The notes: generated by a model from the sequence alone, not told the origin. 64,000 bases of DNA from JAIQFL01 sp035295745 (GCA_035295745.1 DATGIL010000034.1:62001-126000), one strand, 5' to 3'; shown: positions 16,572 to 25,392, counted from the first letter of the stretch. Translations and numbers: made by a program.

Positions 16572-17078
16572 TTACTGACGATCCATTCCCGCCCATAGAT
16601 TGAGCGTATTCAGTTCCGCGTGGCCGCAGGACTTGAGGTAGAGAAATAGCTGCATCCGGTATGCGGCAAAGTGGCATAGGACCAGGCTGACGAGCCACGA
16701 TCCGCGGCTACCCTGGTTGCCGAACACTTCCATTTGCAGTAGCAGGTCCTCGTCGGTCAGCGGTTCGAGCAGATTCGAGAATAATGGGGACTGTGCGCCG
16801 ATCGCAGCTTTGATCTCCTCGAGTCCTCTCTGCCTGGCAGCTGCCTCTTCGATGCCCCACTCGTTGCGCCAGGCGTCCAGGTCCAACTTGCCGGACACAA
16901 TGGTACGGAGATGGATCGGCGCAAAAATCGTGAGGTATTGCAGGAGTTCCAGGACGCTGCGCTGCTGCGGTGTCGGTCGATACTCGAGGTCTGGAGGATT
17001 CACCTTGGAGATCAGGTGCAACAGAATGCGCACTTCCTGTTGGAGCTTGTCGATCAGTTCTGCTTTCGTGAGTACCAT
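16572..17078 (-). CDS. DinB-like protein
   Basis: A 168-residue all-helical cytosolic protein. It resembles the DinB/DfsB four-helix superfamily of putative metal-dependent hydrolases or transferases: MVLTKAELIDKLQQEV, PTPQQRSVLELLQYL, PIHLRTIVSGKLDLDAW and a final helix CHFAAYRMQLFLYLK. The three-His metal site is only partly conserved (His in APIHLR and CHFAAY). It lies upstream of prmA with eight bases between. Function unknown; the family call is moderately sure. Confidence 0.65.
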   Translation of the reverse strand: MVLTKAELIDKLQQEVRILLHLISKVNPPDLEYRPTPQQRSVLELLQYLTIFAPIHLRTIVSGKLDLDAWRNEWGIEEAAARQRGLEEIKAAIGAQSPLFSNLLEPLTDEDLLLQMEVFGNQGSRGSWLVSLVLCHFAAYRMQLFLYLKSCGHAELNTLNLWAGMDRQ

Positions 17079-17150
17079 GTTTAATCGGCGACGTCCTTAA
17101 TTGATTATGCGGCCTGGGAGGGGCGAAAAACTGGCGCGAGCGCAATCGAT

Positions 17151-17180
17151 TTGCCGTTCTCCTGATTCGCTTGTTAGAAT
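17151..17180 (+). promoter_or_regulatory. Putative promoter of tRNA-His
   Basis: TTGCCG (17151-17156) and TAGAAT (17175-17180) are 18 bases apart. They match the -35 box at four of six and the -10 box at five of six positions. The predicted start is a few bases upstream of the tRNA 5' end at 17196. Confidence 0.55.
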
Positions 17181-17195
17181 TAAGACTGGCCTCAC

Positions 17196-17272
17196 GGTGG
17201 GTGTAGCTCAGCTGGTAGAGCGCTGGATTGTGGTTCCAGTGGCCGAGGGTTCAAATCCCTCCACCCACCCCA
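17196..17272 (+). tRNA. tRNA-His (anticodon GTG)
   Basis: The full cloverleaf can be drawn. The acceptor GTGGGTG (17197-17203) pairs with CACCCAC (17262-17268). The D-arm is GCTCAGCTGGTAGAGC, the anticodon arm CTGGATTGTGGTTCCAG has anticodon GTG, and the T-arm is GAGGG TTCAAAT CCCTC. The extra 5' G (17196) opposite C73 is the identity element of tRNA-His. CCA is encoded at 17270-17272. It has its own putative promoter. Confidence 0.97.
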
Positions 17273-17493
17273 AATCCTAATTCCCATTCTTGAATAGTTT
17301 AGGCATTGGTTGATTCCGCGTACGCGACTCGTGTACGAGTGACCTGTCGAAGGCCGATCGGGTTTTTTCAACGTGCGCTTGGCGCGCACTTCGGCACGGC
17401 GCGGACCGAATTGCTGATGGCCGCATTGTGCGCTCGCAGAATAGCAGCCTCGACCCAGGCGGCCGCGGCTGCCTCGGCGCGGATCGAGGACAG

Positions 17494-18003
17494 ATGACTA
17501 TTAAAAAAGCAGTCGAAGATCGAATTATCGATAGACATAAGAAACGCCGCAAAGAGTCCCGCGCCACCACTCGCAAGCACACAACCTTCGCCGACCATTA
17601 CAAGAAACGTCGAGATACCACGGTCGGAGCTGATACTCGCAAGGACAAGATCTCCAACTTCACGACCTTGACGCCCCGTCCCCGCGCGCACCCAGAATGT
17701 GAGGAGGGCAGCGGAAACGTGTTCGCCGACATGGGAATGCCAAATCCAGAAGAGGCTCTAGCAAAAGCTGCGATCGCGCACCAGATCAATCTCATATTGT
17801 CCAAGCGAAAGTTAAACCAGGCTCGCGCCGGCTCCCTCCTCGGGATTTCACAGCCCAGGGTATCGGATCTTGCCCGCGGTCGGCTGATGAAGTTTTCGCT
17901 CGAGAAACTTCTAAGTTTTGCCAAACTACTCGGAAATGATGTTGAGATCCGGATTTCGGCTACGAAGCAAGAGCCTCATTTGACCGTTGCCGCGATTGGA
18001 TGA
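17494..18003 (+). CDS. XRE-type helix-turn-helix protein (antitoxin-like)
   Basis: The C-terminal ~90 residues match small HTH proteins of the XRE/HTH_37 kind that often act as antitoxins next to HigB- or RelE-like toxins: SGNVFADMGMPNPEEALAKA, then QINLILSKRKLNQARAGSLL, GISQPRVSDLARGRLMKFS and a strand LGNDVEIRI. The ~75-residue N-terminal part is very rich in Lys/Arg and unlike the family, so the start is uncertain. ATG 17494 has GAGG upstream; an internal start near 17719 would give the core alone. No intact toxin gene is visible beside it. Base use is less GC-rich than the neighbours, hinting at transfer. Confidence 0.65.
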   Translation: MTIKKAVEDRIIDRHKKRRKESRATTRKHTTFADHYKKRRDTTVGADTRKDKISNFTTLTPRPRAHPECEEGSGNVFADMGMPNPEEALAKAAIAHQINLILSKRKLNQARAGSLLGISQPRVSDLARGRLMKFSLEKLLSFAKLLGNDVEIRISATKQEPHLTVAAIG

Positions 18004-18527
18004 GGTTCACCGCGTGCCGATCCATGGCATTTCGCTTTTCCGGCAGTAGGGACCGATCAGAGCCAGAGCGAATCCGATTCCTGCCCAAGCCCGGAACTGC
18101 GCCAGAGGGCAGCCCCGAACAATCCCCGCCACCCAACAGGAAGGGTCCAAAAACCTGAGTGGGGAAACCTTTGTGAGATGCGCGCGGTCCTACTGAGCCG
18201 CTTGGTCATCAGGTCCGCCTCGTCGAGCGACGGTGCGCCGCCCGGCCGGCGGAGCCGCTCCAACCCGGCGCGCGCCGCCGAGAGTTCGTCTTGTCCCTCC
18301 GGAATTTCCGCAGACGTTCTGGGATATACCGGAATCGCGACAATCGATCTGTCGATTAGCAATAACCGATCGATCACGCGGACAGGACGCCTGTTATCCC
18401 TTTCCATGGGCGGCGGTGATTCAAAACGCTGCTGAGGCGCCGTCGATACACGCCGTTCCTCCCCAAATTTTGACAATCGTCCTTTGGAAATCGTCTCTTC
18501 GCCCCAAGAGAAGAAGGACCTTGCGGC
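18004..18527. other. Gene-free stretch
   Basis: Both strands carry only short open frames that resemble no family I recognise. A minus-strand frame around 18200-18400 (DELSAARAGLERLRRPGG) looks protein-like but has no partner or ribosome binding site. It is best read as decayed sequence. Confidence 0.5.
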
Positions 18528-19208
18528 CTACCAGATGTTGGGAACCAGCCGAAAGCGGGTCTGCAAGCAGTATTCCGCATAGCCGGTCAGCTCCTGCCGA
18601 AGAACCCGCTCTTCGTTGAGAAGGCGTAAGACGAACGCGGGAATCATCAGGAGGGCGGGCGCAAATGCAAAGTAAGAGCCGAGCGCCAATGGAGTGGCGA
18701 CAGCCGTCACAACAATGGCGGAATACATCGGGTGCCGAACAATCCGATACGGTCCAGTGGAGATGACCTTCTGGCCGGCCTCAACCTGAACGACGGTAGC
18801 GGCGAAGCTATTGAATTTCAATACTTGAAAGATCAGGACCCAGGAGGAGACCAGAATTACCTGCGAGAGCAGCGTCAACCATACCGGGACACCGCCTAAG
18901 TACGCCGCTGACCAGCCAAAGCGATAGTCCAGACCCGGCACGACGAAAGTGAGGAACCAGAGCGGCATCCATATGAGCTTGAGTAGCTTCTGCTCAGGTC
19001 GCTCTTCCTTGTTTAGTAACCTGCGTTCGAGTAACCGGGGATCACGCCGGTAGAAATAGACCCCAGTCAGAACATTGAACAGGATTGATAACCCTAAAAC
19101 TGGCCAAGCTTGCCAGAACCGGAATGAGCCCGCGGGAAGAAACAGCACTGCGGCAAGGAAAGTCAGGAGCAACACCAACCGGATGACCAGCCTCGTTTTG
19201 AGATTCAT
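18528..19208 (-). CDS. Isoprenylcysteine carboxyl methyltransferase-family membrane protein
   Basis: A 226-residue integral membrane protein with about five hydrophobic helices. The C-terminal signature GPYRIVRHPMYSAIVV, followed by a helix and the NEERVLRQEL...YAEYC segment, is the SAM-binding part of the ICMT/PEMT-like methyltransferase superfamily. Known relatives methylate prenylcysteines, phospholipids or small molecules at the membrane. The bacterial substrate is unknown. It is flanked by decayed DNA on both sides and transcribed alone. Confidence 0.82.
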   Translation of the reverse strand: MNLKTRLVIRLVLLLTFLAAVLFLPAGSFRFWQAWPVLGLSILFNVLTGVYFYRRDPRLLERRLLNKEERPEQKLLKLIWMPLWFLTFVVPGLDYRFGWSAAYLGGVPVWLTLLSQVILVSSWVLIFQVLKFNSFAATVVQVEAGQKVISTGPYRIVRHPMYSAIVVTAVATPLALGSYFAFAPALLMIPAFVLRLLNEERVLRQELTGYAEYCLQTRFRLVPNIW

Positions 19209-19398
19209 TCGCGCTTTTATTCCTAGCGGCAGAAGGCGTGATGGGAAACGCGGGCCGATTCGCCTCCCAAACCGGTACTAGTGTATCGAATTTTTGACCT
19301 GGAATCAGTAGCTTACGAGGTAAAGCGGGTACCTTTTTCTGAAGTTTGCGCATCTTCCCGAGAGAATCGGTGTCTGCTGAGACTTGCGTTGGTTTGCT

Positions 19399-19485
19399 TG
19401 GGTGGAGCAGGCTTTTTCGCCTGCCGTTTGGGGAAGGGCAACGGGCTTCTAGCGCTGAAGCCCTCCCTCTACTCACCCCATCATA
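19399..19485. repeat. Hairpin cluster
   Basis: Two stable hairpins lie side by side: GCAGGC TTTTTC GCCTGC (19407-19424) and GGGCTTC...GAAGCCC (19443-19463). The flanks GGGTGGAG and CTCACCC may pair to close a three-way structure. No gene starts or ends here. Confidence 0.5.
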
Positions 19486-19564
19486 GGCAGGTCCCCTCAT
19501 CGTTGGAACTCGTAGTAAAGCTGTCGGTGTCAGCTTGATTTCTTCGCTGGGTCAGGTTCGAGAC

Positions 19565-19666
19565 CTTCCACCGGCTGGTGAAATCGATGTCTTCTGCACT
19601 CGCCAGGTTTTCATCGACGCCGCCGATGAGTTCAGCATCCCGCCGATTAGCACCAGAGCATCCCAC
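19565..19666 (-). pseudogene. Glycosyltransferase family 2 remnant
   Basis: A minus-strand frame reads RRDAELIGGVDENLASAED followed by IDFTSRWK. This is the hallmark of GT2 glycosyltransferases just after the catalytic loop, (R)RxAFExVGGFDExL..ED.DF. The frame is broken on both sides and only about 30 residues can be recognised, so it is a relic. Confidence 0.4.
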
Positions 19667-19834
19667 AGGAAAGTCGGCAATCCGCGCCGGTCAATCGCGA
19701 CCAGCGCGCGCCCTCGGGGGCATCCTGCTGTTCGCGTCAATTATGGAGAATTTGGGCCAGTCGTTCACTCGCATTTCGCGGGTAAGGACGGCCGCGCCGA
19801 GAACTGCTTCGCGACGCCCGAATCGCAGGCGCCG

Positions 19835-19885
19835 CGAAAGCGTCGAGAAGAGTCTCGACGCGGCAAAGAAGAGTCTTTGCGCCAC
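19835..19885 (+). repeat. Double-hairpin repeat, copy 3
   Basis: Forward copy with both stems intact: GCGTCGAGA/TCTCGACGC and GGCAAAGA/TCTTTGCGCC. In the second stem both arms differ from the usual AAACA/TGTTT in a compensating way. Confidence 0.88.
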
Positions 19886-20271
19886 GGGTGCCGCGCGAAG
19901 GCCAATCAGTCAGTTGCTTCCTACGGAGTTTGTAGCGTGACAGATGCGGTCCCAGATTTCTGACGTGCGGCTTCATACGCGTTCCAGTGGACCATGTCGG
20001 GCAGGGACGCGATCGTTACGCCTTCGCGGCGGTCGTCAAGCTGCCGGCCGCGCCACTAGTATCAGATCGTATCCGCGGCGTCACAGCCGTGCCTCTCGAG
20101 TTGGTTTTCGCTGAGGTCGCCGGCTGTCGAGTCGCCCCGTCGACGCCCCTTCCGGCAATTGCCGATTTCTGTTTCTGCACGCACCAGTAGTTTCATTACC
20201 TTAGCGACGGCCCCCGCATTGCACTTGTCAGGCTGCACGGCGGGCAAATAAGCCCGGCCAGAAGGAGCGGG

Positions 20272-21012
20272 ATGAGATCGAGTGAAACGGATGCGAGGCC
20301 GAAGACCATGATTGTGACGGGCGCATCGAAAGGGATCGGAGCCGGCGTCGCGAAAGCATTTATCGGACGCGGCTACAAGGTGGTCGCCAATTCGCTCAAT
20401 ATCACCAAGTCGGAATTCGAGACAACCGACAGGCTGGCTCTGGTCGAAGGAGACGTCGGCGAGCCTTCGACGGCAACGAAGATTGCCACGATGGCGATGA
20501 GCAAGTTCGGCTCGATCGACGGTGTGGTCAACAATGCCGGGATCTTCTTTACGAAGCCGTTTACGGATTACACACCCGATGATTTCAAGCTGCTCTCTGC
20601 CACCAATCTGCAGGGCTACATCTACATCACCCAACTCGCAGTGAAGCAAATGCTGGCACAGAAAACCGGCGGGAGCGTCACATGCATTACGAGCGCGATG
20701 GTGGATCATCCGATCGCCGGAGTTAAGGCGTCCATACCGATGATCACCAAGGGCGGCCTGGAGGCGATCACGCGAAGCCTTGCGATGGAGTATGCGCTGG
20801 AAGGCATCCGGTTCAATGCCGTCGCTCCGGGAGTCGTCAATACTCCCATGCATGTGAATGACTCCCAGGAATTCTTGAAGGCGCTCTCGCCGATGGGAGC
20901 GGTTTCGGATGTTGACGACATCGTGCAGGCAATCATTTATCTGACGGAGGCGCGCCATGTGACGGGCGAAGTTCTGCATGTGGACGCCGGAGCGCACAAC
21001 GGCAAGTGGTGA
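20272..21012 (+). CDS. Short-chain dehydrogenase/reductase, atypical active site
   Basis: A 246-residue Rossmann-fold oxidoreductase. The cofactor motif TGASKGIGAGVAKAF, the structural NNAG and the C-terminal APGVVNTPMH and YLTEARHVTGEVLHVDAG are standard for the family. The catalytic YxxxK is not: the Lys is in PMITKGGLEAI, but the position four residues before it is Pro instead of Tyr, and TSAMVD precedes it with the Ser retained. Catalysis by the usual mechanism is therefore doubtful. AAGGAG lies just upstream of ATG 20272. It is the first of eight collinear genes for redox and electrophile handling. Confidence 0.85.
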   Translation: MRSSETDARPKTMIVTGASKGIGAGVAKAFIGRGYKVVANSLNITKSEFETTDRLALVEGDVGEPSTATKIATMAMSKFGSIDGVVNNAGIFFTKPFTDYTPDDFKLLSATNLQGYIYITQLAVKQMLAQKTGGSVTCITSAMVDHPIAGVKASIPMITKGGLEAITRSLAMEYALEGIRFNAVAPGVVNTPMHVNDSQEFLKALSPMGAVSDVDDIVQAIIYLTEARHVTGEVLHVDAGAHNGKW

Positions 21013-21051
21013 TGAGCGCTCGGCAGAATGGTTTCAAAAAGGAACTCAATC

Positions 21052-22410
21052 ATGATTCTCGAAACGGTACGATACCTGAATTTCAGCCGGTTGCCGCGGC
21101 CCTTTGCGCCTTCAGTGGCCGCCGCGGTTGTTAGCGTTCTATTGTCCGCGGCCCCGAGCTACGCTCAGGATTTGCGGGCGGGTGATTCATCTGCCGCGAA
21201 CTCCCACACGGTGAAGGTAAGCGGAACCGCCGGCGATGCATCGATTCGCCCGTTTCACGTCAACGTTCCGCAAGCCGTGCTGGCGGACCTTCGTCGACGG
21301 ATCGCCGCGACCAAGTGGCCTGAGCGGGAACCGGTCAGTGACGCGACGCAAGGCGTCCAGCTTGCCACCATGCAGAAGCTCGCGCGCTATTGGGCGACCG
21401 ATTACGATTGGCGAAAGGTGGAGGCGAGGCTGAACGCCCTGCCGCAATTCGTCACCACGATCGATGGGCTCGACATCCATTTCATTCACGTCCGTTCGAA
21501 ACATGCGAACGCTTTACCGGTTATCGTTACGCACGGTTGGCCCGGATCGATCATCGAGCAACTGAAGATCATCGGCCCGCTCACCGATCCCACCGCCCAC
21601 GGTGGAAAGGCGGCGGACGCTTTTGATGTAGTGATCCCTTCGCTGCCGGGCTATGGGTTTTCAGGAAAGCCGGCCGCGACCGGCTGGGACCCCATCCGCA
21701 TCGCACGCGCCTGGACCATACTGATGAAGCGCCTCGGATACACGCGATTTGTGGCCCAAGGTGGTGATTGGGGAAATGCTGTTACGGAGCAGATGGCTCT
21801 GCAGGCGCCTCCGGAATTGATCGGCATCCACACCAATATGCCTGCCACCCTCCCTGCCAACATCGCGAGGGCTCTCCAATTCGGCGAACCCGCGCCGTCC
21901 GGCCTCTCAGCCGAGGAGAAGGGCGCGTGGGATCAGCTCGACTCTTTCTATAAGCACGGCTTGGGCTACGCCCAGGAGATGGCGAACCGCCCTCAGACAC
22001 TGTACGGGATTGCCGATTCACCTGTCGGTCTGGCTGCCTGGATGCTCGACCACGACGCGCGCAGTCAGGCGCTCATCGCACGCGTTTTTGACGGTCAGTC
22101 GGAAGGCTTGACGCGCGACGACATACTCGACAACATCACGCTCTATTGGTTGACGAATACGGCGGTCTCGTCGGCTCGTCTCTATTGGGAAAGCAAGCTT
22201 GCCTTTTTCGATCCGAAAGGGGTCCCGATACCGGCTGCAGTCAGCGTGTTTCCCGATGAGATCTACGCAGCCCCGAGAAGTTGGACAGAGAAAGCCTATC
22301 CCAAACTGATTTACTATAACCGGCTCCCCAGGGGCGGGCACTTCGCCGCTTGGGAACAGCCGCAACTCTTCAGCGAAGAGATGCGGGCGGCATTCCGGCC
22401 GCTGCGCTAA
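21052..22410 (+). CDS. Exported epoxide hydrolase (EHN-type)
   Basis: A 452-residue protein with a hydrophobic export signal (SVAAAVVSVLLSAAPSYAQ), an N-terminal epoxide-hydrolase domain (FHVNVPQAVLADLRRRIAAT...WPEREP) and an alpha/beta hydrolase domain. The HGWPGS oxyanion motif, nucleophile Asp in AQGGDWGNAV and His in RGGHFAAWEQP are visible. Such enzymes add water to epoxides. ATG 21052 is preferred over 21028 because AAGGA sits eight bases upstream. It lies between the SDR and the RidA-like gene in one transcription direction; the physiological epoxide is unknown. Confidence 0.88.
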   Translation: MILETVRYLNFSRLPRPFAPSVAAAVVSVLLSAAPSYAQDLRAGDSSAANSHTVKVSGTAGDASIRPFHVNVPQAVLADLRRRIAATKWPEREPVSDATQGVQLATMQKLARYWATDYDWRKVEARLNALPQFVTTIDGLDIHFIHVRSKHANALPVIVTHGWPGSIIEQLKIIGPLTDPTAHGGKAADAFDVVIPSLPGYGFSGKPAATGWDPIRIARAWTILMKRLGYTRFVAQGGDWGNAVTEQMALQAPPELIGIHTNMPATLPANIARALQFGEPAPSGLSAEEKGAWDQLDSFYKHGLGYAQEMANRPQTLYGIADSPVGLAAWMLDHDARSQALIARVFDGQSEGLTRDDILDNITLYWLTNTAVSSARLYWESKLAFFDPKGVPIPAAVSVFPDEIYAAPRSWTEKAYPKLIYYNRLPRGGHFAAWEQPQLFSEEMRAAFRPLR

Positions 22411-22429
22411 TCCATTCAACGGAGAATGC

Positions 22430-22942
22430 ATGAACACTACTTTGAAAGAGCAAACCGTGAACAGCGAAGCCGCTCGGCCATCCACCGCCGAGCAGAGATT
22501 GAAAGAACTGGGGATCAAGCTCCCGGTGCCACCTGAGCCGTTCGGCACCTATGCGGAAGCCGTGCAAACCGGCAATCTGCTATTTCTGAGCGGAATGCTT
22601 CCCACCGAAGGCCGCGTCGCGAGATTTGTTGGTCGCGTGGGCGCGGAGCTGGATGCGGAAGCAGGCAGGAAGGCGGCGTACCTCGCGGCGCTGAACGCTC
22701 TCGCCGTCGCGCGGCATCATTTAGGATCGCTCGACAAGGTGGGGCGCGTCGTGCGGCTCGGCGCACTAGTGGCGACTTCCGGAGATGTTCGTGAGCACCC
22801 GAAAGTGGCCGACGGCGCTTCGGACCTGCTGCAAGATGTGTTCGGACGAGATAGGAATCCCACCCGCCTAGTGTATGGGGTCGCAAGCCTGCCCCTCGGC
22901 GCCCCGGTCGAGTTGGAGCTTATTTTTGAGGTGGCGGAGTAA
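22430..22942 (+). CDS. RidA/YjgF-family protein
   Basis: A 170-residue protein of the RidA superfamily, in which canonical members hydrolyse reactive enamine/imine intermediates. The N-terminal strand KLPVPPEPFGTYAEAVQTGN, LLFLSGMLPTEG, the helix RKAAYLAALNALAVARHHLG and LVYGVASLPLGAPVELELI match a longer RidA subgroup. The catalytic Arg of RidA proper is not evident in the expected IFVRDM-like position (here VVRLGALV), so it may be a non-canonical subgroup. It starts 19 bases after the epoxide hydrolase. Confidence 0.82.
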   Translation: MNTTLKEQTVNSEAARPSTAEQRLKELGIKLPVPPEPFGTYAEAVQTGNLLFLSGMLPTEGRVARFVGRVGAELDAEAGRKAAYLAALNALAVARHHLGSLDKVGRVVRLGALVATSGDVREHPKVADGASDLLQDVFGRDRNPTRLVYGVASLPLGAPVELELIFEVAE

Positions 22943-22989
22943 ACACACGCCAAAACATCAGAGAGCGTGAGAATTCAGAGGAGAAACTT

Positions 22990-24024
22990 ATGGCTACTAT
23001 GAAGAGCGCAATTTCGCCAATGAGAGTGGCGCAGATTTCCAAGGCAGGTGGAGATTTCGAAATTGTGGAACGCGAGATTCCGACCCCCGGGGTGGGACAG
23101 GTGCGCATCAAGGTAGAAGCGTGCGGCATCTGCCATAGCGACGCGCTCACAAAGGAAGGAATGTTGCCGGGGATTCAGTACCCGCGGGTTCCCGGACATG
23201 AAGTCGCCGGCATCATCGACGAATTGGGCGCGGGTGTCTCCGCGTGGAAGCAGGGACAGCGCGTCGGTGTGGGCTGGCACGGAGGACAGGACGGAACCTG
23301 TCTCTCGTGCCGGCGCGGAGATTTTCGCAATTGCCAGAATCTGAAAATTCCGGGTATCAGCTACGACGGCGGCTACCAGCAGTATATGGTGGCTCCGGTG
23401 GAAGCTCTCGCGGCAATTCCGGCGACGCTGAGTGCGGCCGAAGCAGCGCCCTTGCTCTGCGCGGGAATCACCACCTTCAACTCACTGCGGCACAGCGGAG
23501 CGCTCCCGGGAGACCTGGTCGCGGTGCAGGGTATCGGCGGTCTGGGCCATCTGGGAATTCAGTTCGCAAGCAAGTTCGGTTACAAGGTCGCGGCAATCGG
23601 TCGCGGTCCCGCAAATGCGGCGCTCGCGAAGAAGCTCGGAGCGAGTGTCTACATCGATAGCAAAGCGACGAAGCCGGCAGAGGAATTGCAAAAGCTGGGT
23701 GGCGCCCAGGTAATTCTGGCAACAGCCCCGAACTCCAAAGCGATGTCCGAACTGGTGGACGGCCTGGGTCCGAACGGCAAGCTCATGGTGATCGGCGCGA
23801 CATTCGAGCCGATAGAGGTGACACCGCCTCAACTGATCTTTGGAAATCGGACGATTCAGGGCTGGGCCGCTGGAACTCCGACCGATTCCGAGGCCACGCT
23901 GCGCTTCTCCGAGCTTACCGGTGTACGTCCGATGATTGAGACCTATCCGCTCGAAAGGGCGGCGGAGGGATATGCTCGCATGATGAGCGGTGACGCGCAG
24001 TTCCGTGTCGTTCTGACGATGTGA
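22990..24024 (+). CDS. Zinc-dependent alcohol dehydrogenase
   Basis: A 344-residue medium-chain alcohol dehydrogenase. Catalytic zinc ligands are in VEACGICHSD and VPGHEVAGI. A GTCLSCRRGDFRNC segment forms the structural lobe, and VAVQGIGGLGHLGIQFA is the NAD(P)-binding motif. It is the second paralogue of this family in the window (the other starts at 5817). GAGGAGAAA upstream supports ATG 22990. It sits in the run of detoxification genes and may oxidise or reduce products of the neighbouring epoxide hydrolase (inference). Confidence 0.9.
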   Translation: MATMKSAISPMRVAQISKAGGDFEIVEREIPTPGVGQVRIKVEACGICHSDALTKEGMLPGIQYPRVPGHEVAGIIDELGAGVSAWKQGQRVGVGWHGGQDGTCLSCRRGDFRNCQNLKIPGISYDGGYQQYMVAPVEALAAIPATLSAAEAAPLLCAGITTFNSLRHSGALPGDLVAVQGIGGLGHLGIQFASKFGYKVAAIGRGPANAALAKKLGASVYIDSKATKPAEELQKLGGAQVILATAPNSKAMSELVDGLGPNGKLMVIGATFEPIEVTPPQLIFGNRTIQGWAAGTPTDSEATLRFSELTGVRPMIETYPLERAAEGYARMMSGDAQFRVVLTM

Positions 24025-24125
24025 AGCCGGCAATTTCGCCTTGGACACCGCCGCGAGTGGGAGTGCGGCATTGGTTTGGGTGTTGCCGGTGCGTGGCCGC
24101 TGCATGAAAGGAGTGGGTTTCCGAT

Positions 24126-24722
24126 ATGCGCGCTGACATTGTGGCGGGGGCGGTTTTCCCGAACTATGAGCTTTCCGATCACGCTGCGAAGCGGCGGACA
24201 CTCTCGGAGTTGCAAGGACCAGATCCCATGATTCTGGTCCTGGGTCGTGGAGGGTACTGCCCCAAGGATCGACGCCAGGCAGAAGCCCTGGTGGCACTTC
24301 ATCGTGAGATGGAGGTTGGTTATTGCCGGCTGGTCACGATCAGCACTGACAATATCACCGAGACGAGCGAATACCGCAGCGGAGTGGGAGCGCACTGGCC
24401 GTTCTTGTCCGATGCGGGGCGGATCGTGCAGAAGGATCTCGACATCGCCGAGTACACGGATCCGGTCCACGATCCGATGATCCCCCACGTGATTGTTCTC
24501 GAGCCCGGTCTGGTCATTTACAAGATCTACAACGGTTACTGGTTTTTCGGGCGGCCCCCGATGGAAGATCTTCGCCAGGACCTTCGAGCAGTGACCAGGA
24601 AATGCCGGCCGGACTGGGATATCACGACGCCGGAGCTCAGAGCGGCCTGGCAGCAGGGCCGCAAGGAACTCTTCTACCCTTACGGCAAAACGTTCGCCCA
24701 AACTCTCGGCGAGCAGGATTAG
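24126..24722 (+). CDS. Peroxiredoxin-like (AhpC/TSA) redoxin
   Basis: A 198-residue cytosolic protein of the AhpC/TSA-redoxin type. VFPNYELSDHAAKRRTLSEL is the usual opening, GRGGYCPKDRRQAEAL carries the candidate peroxidatic Cys, and FLSDAGRIVQKDL, PHVIVLEPG and VIYKIYNGYWFFGRP complete the thioredoxin fold. No canonical resolving Cys is obvious. The context among epoxide, Ohr and thioredoxin-like genes suggests removal of peroxides. AAGGAG lies about 11 bases upstream of ATG 24126. Confidence 0.82.
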   Translation: MRADIVAGAVFPNYELSDHAAKRRTLSELQGPDPMILVLGRGGYCPKDRRQAEALVALHREMEVGYCRLVTISTDNITETSEYRSGVGAHWPFLSDAGRIVQKDLDIAEYTDPVHDPMIPHVIVLEPGLVIYKIYNGYWFFGRPPMEDLRQDLRAVTRKCRPDWDITTPELRAAWQQGRKELFYPYGKTFAQTLGEQD

Positions 24723-24731
24723 ACGAAGCAC

Positions 24732-24866
24732 CGCTTGCTCACGCGCGCGGCTCGCAACGAGCCACGACCGTGAGAAGCTCTGAAAAATCCAACGCTTGCT
24801 TACGCGCGCGGCTTGCAAGCACATATCGCAGGGAACAGTAGTTTACGAGCCACGACCGTGAGGGAG
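24732..24866 (-). repeat. Two copies of the ~98-bp hairpin repeat, reverse orientation
   Basis: 24732-24774 has CTCACGCGCGCGGCTCG facing CGAGCCACGACCGTGAG across a three-base centre. 24793-24866 has CTTACGCGCGCGGCTTG and CGAGCCACGACCGTGAGGGAG farther apart. Both match the unit arrayed at 36685-37200 in the opposite direction. They occupy the gap before the Ohr-like gene. Confidence 0.8.
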
Positions 24867-24918
24867 TGGTGCCAGAACACGCAGCTTATTGCACGATCAC
24901 AACACAAAGGAGCATTTT

Positions 24919-25392
24919 ATGACGAAACTTGAAAAGATTCTCTACACCGCCAAAGCTCACACGACGGGTGGCCGGGACGGCGGCGCCTCTCGCACCGACG
25001 ACGGCCGTTTGAACGTTACTTTGTCGATTCCCGGTACCGTGGGAACCGGCACCAACCCCGAGCAACTTTTCGCGGCCGGCTGGTCGGCGTGCTTCTTGTC
25101 TGCCATCAAGCTTGTAGCAGGCAAGAAGAAGATCGCACTTCCGGCAGACCTGGCAATTGACGCCGAGGTGGACCTCGGCCTGGCTCACGGAATTCACGGC
25201 CTTGCGGCACGCCTCAACGTCAGCTTGCCGGGTATGGATCGCCAGGTTGCCGAAGCTCTGGCGGATGCGGCCCACCACGCCTGTCCCTATTCGAACGCGA
25301 CGCGGGGCAATATCGAAGTGACCATCAACGTTATGACGGAGCTGGCTCCTTCAGATGCGAATCTGCGCGCTGAAGAGGTTCAAAATGTCTGA
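24919..25392 (+). CDS. Organic hydroperoxide resistance protein (Ohr/OsmC)
   Basis: A 157-residue Ohr-type peroxidase that reduces organic hydroperoxides using lipoyl-type thiols. KILYTAKAHTTGGRDGGAS opens the domain, FAAGWSACFLSAI has the peroxidatic Cys and HHACPYSNATRGNIEV the resolving Cys. GTNPEQLF is also typical. AAGGAG upstream supports ATG 24919. The gene overlaps the following hydrolase gene by eight bases. No OhrR-type regulator gene or clear OhrR operator is visible nearby. Confidence 0.93.
   Translation: MTKLEKILYTAKAHTTGGRDGGASRTDDGRLNVTLSIPGTVGTGTNPEQLFAAGWSACFLSAIKLVAGKKKIALPADLAIDAEVDLGLAHGIHGLAARLNVSLPGMDRQVAEALADAAHHACPYSNATRGNIEVTINVMTELAPSDANLRAEEVQNV

Larger units (their letters stand above)
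19209..20271. other. Decayed region with hairpins and gene remnants
   Basis: No intact gene. It holds a hairpin cluster (19399-19485), a glycosyltransferase-like remnant (19565-19666, minus), double-hairpin repeat copy 3 (19835-19885) and, on the minus strand near 20038-19921, a short frame ending at TAG (SLPDMVHWNAYEAARQ) that looks like the 3' tail of a lost gene I cannot name. Confidence 0.6.

Noticed and set aside
17192..17389. Minus-strand open frame ending in GGWRDLNPRPLEPQ
   Set aside because: It is the antisense reading of the tRNA-His gene, a well-known false protein prediction.
18057..18476. Minus-strand open frame with a protein-like stretch
   Set aside because: No family resemblance, no ribosome binding site and no neighbour supporting it; noted as decayed sequence only.
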